Origin: Microcaldota archaeon
GTDB taxonomy: Archaea; Micrarchaeota; Micrarchaeia; Micrarchaeales; CABMGC01
DNA length: 5,649 bases
Assembly (NCBI GenBank): GCA_021804305.1
Contig: JAJZKF010000038.1
Location: forward strand, 1-5,649
Reading direction: 5' to 3'
The position numbers and the translations under genes were made by a program. Below the pieces are notes generated by a model, which saw only the letters and a list, made by a program, of their open reading frames with translations, did not search any database and was not told where the DNA came from. Positions 5,633 to 5,649 of this stretch are shown piece by piece (within the stretch, counting starts at the first letter, position 1; each line of letters opens with the position of its first letter).

Positions 5633-5649
5633 TATACGGAGCATCAGGT

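Overview
The window looks like archaeal DNA, most likely from a small-genome DPANN archaeon of the Micrarchaeota/ARMAN type. The evidence is archaeal TATA boxes placed for short-leadered or leaderless transcripts, an S-layer precursor whose N-terminus resembles the methanogen S_layer_N family, and an AAA ATPase of the AAA_14/DUF4143 type that is common in archaea. The lineage is an inference from sequence style; no marker gene is present.

Layout. Positions 2-958 (+) hold the C-terminal three quarters of a GT4-type glycosyltransferase whose start lies left of the window. It converges, with a 31-base gap, on a GT2-type glycosyltransferase (990-2102, -). The 500 bases to the right of the GT2 start hold its promoter, which is one copy (A) of a 48-base repeat, then a broken minus-strand gene for a small ribbon-helix-helix-like protein (2172-2401), then a dyad-rich stretch. 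Next is a complete AAA ATPase with a C-terminal DUF4143/nuclease-like domain (2603-3898, +), preceded by a well-placed TATA box. A second copy (B) of the 48-base repeat follows at 3973-4020, then a 36-base imperfect hairpin. The last gene, with its own TATA box and Shine-Dalgarno site, encodes a secreted S-layer-like glycoprotein (4262-5632, +). Its reading frame ends abruptly 17 bases before the window edge.

How it fits together. The two glycosyltransferases and an S-layer protein with 12 N-glycosylation sequons suggest a cell-envelope locus in which the transferases help build the glycan placed on the S-layer. The ATPase and the decayed ribbon-helix-helix gene look foreign to this theme and are bracketed by direct copies of the GT2 promoter region. 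The simplest reading is that a mobile or defence-like module entered the GT2/S-layer intergenic region and duplicated part of it. This is inference from the repeats and gene order.

Two places (the ribbon-helix-helix gene and the S-layer 3' end) appear to have single-base frame disruptions. They could be real decay or regulated frameshifting, or assembly errors.
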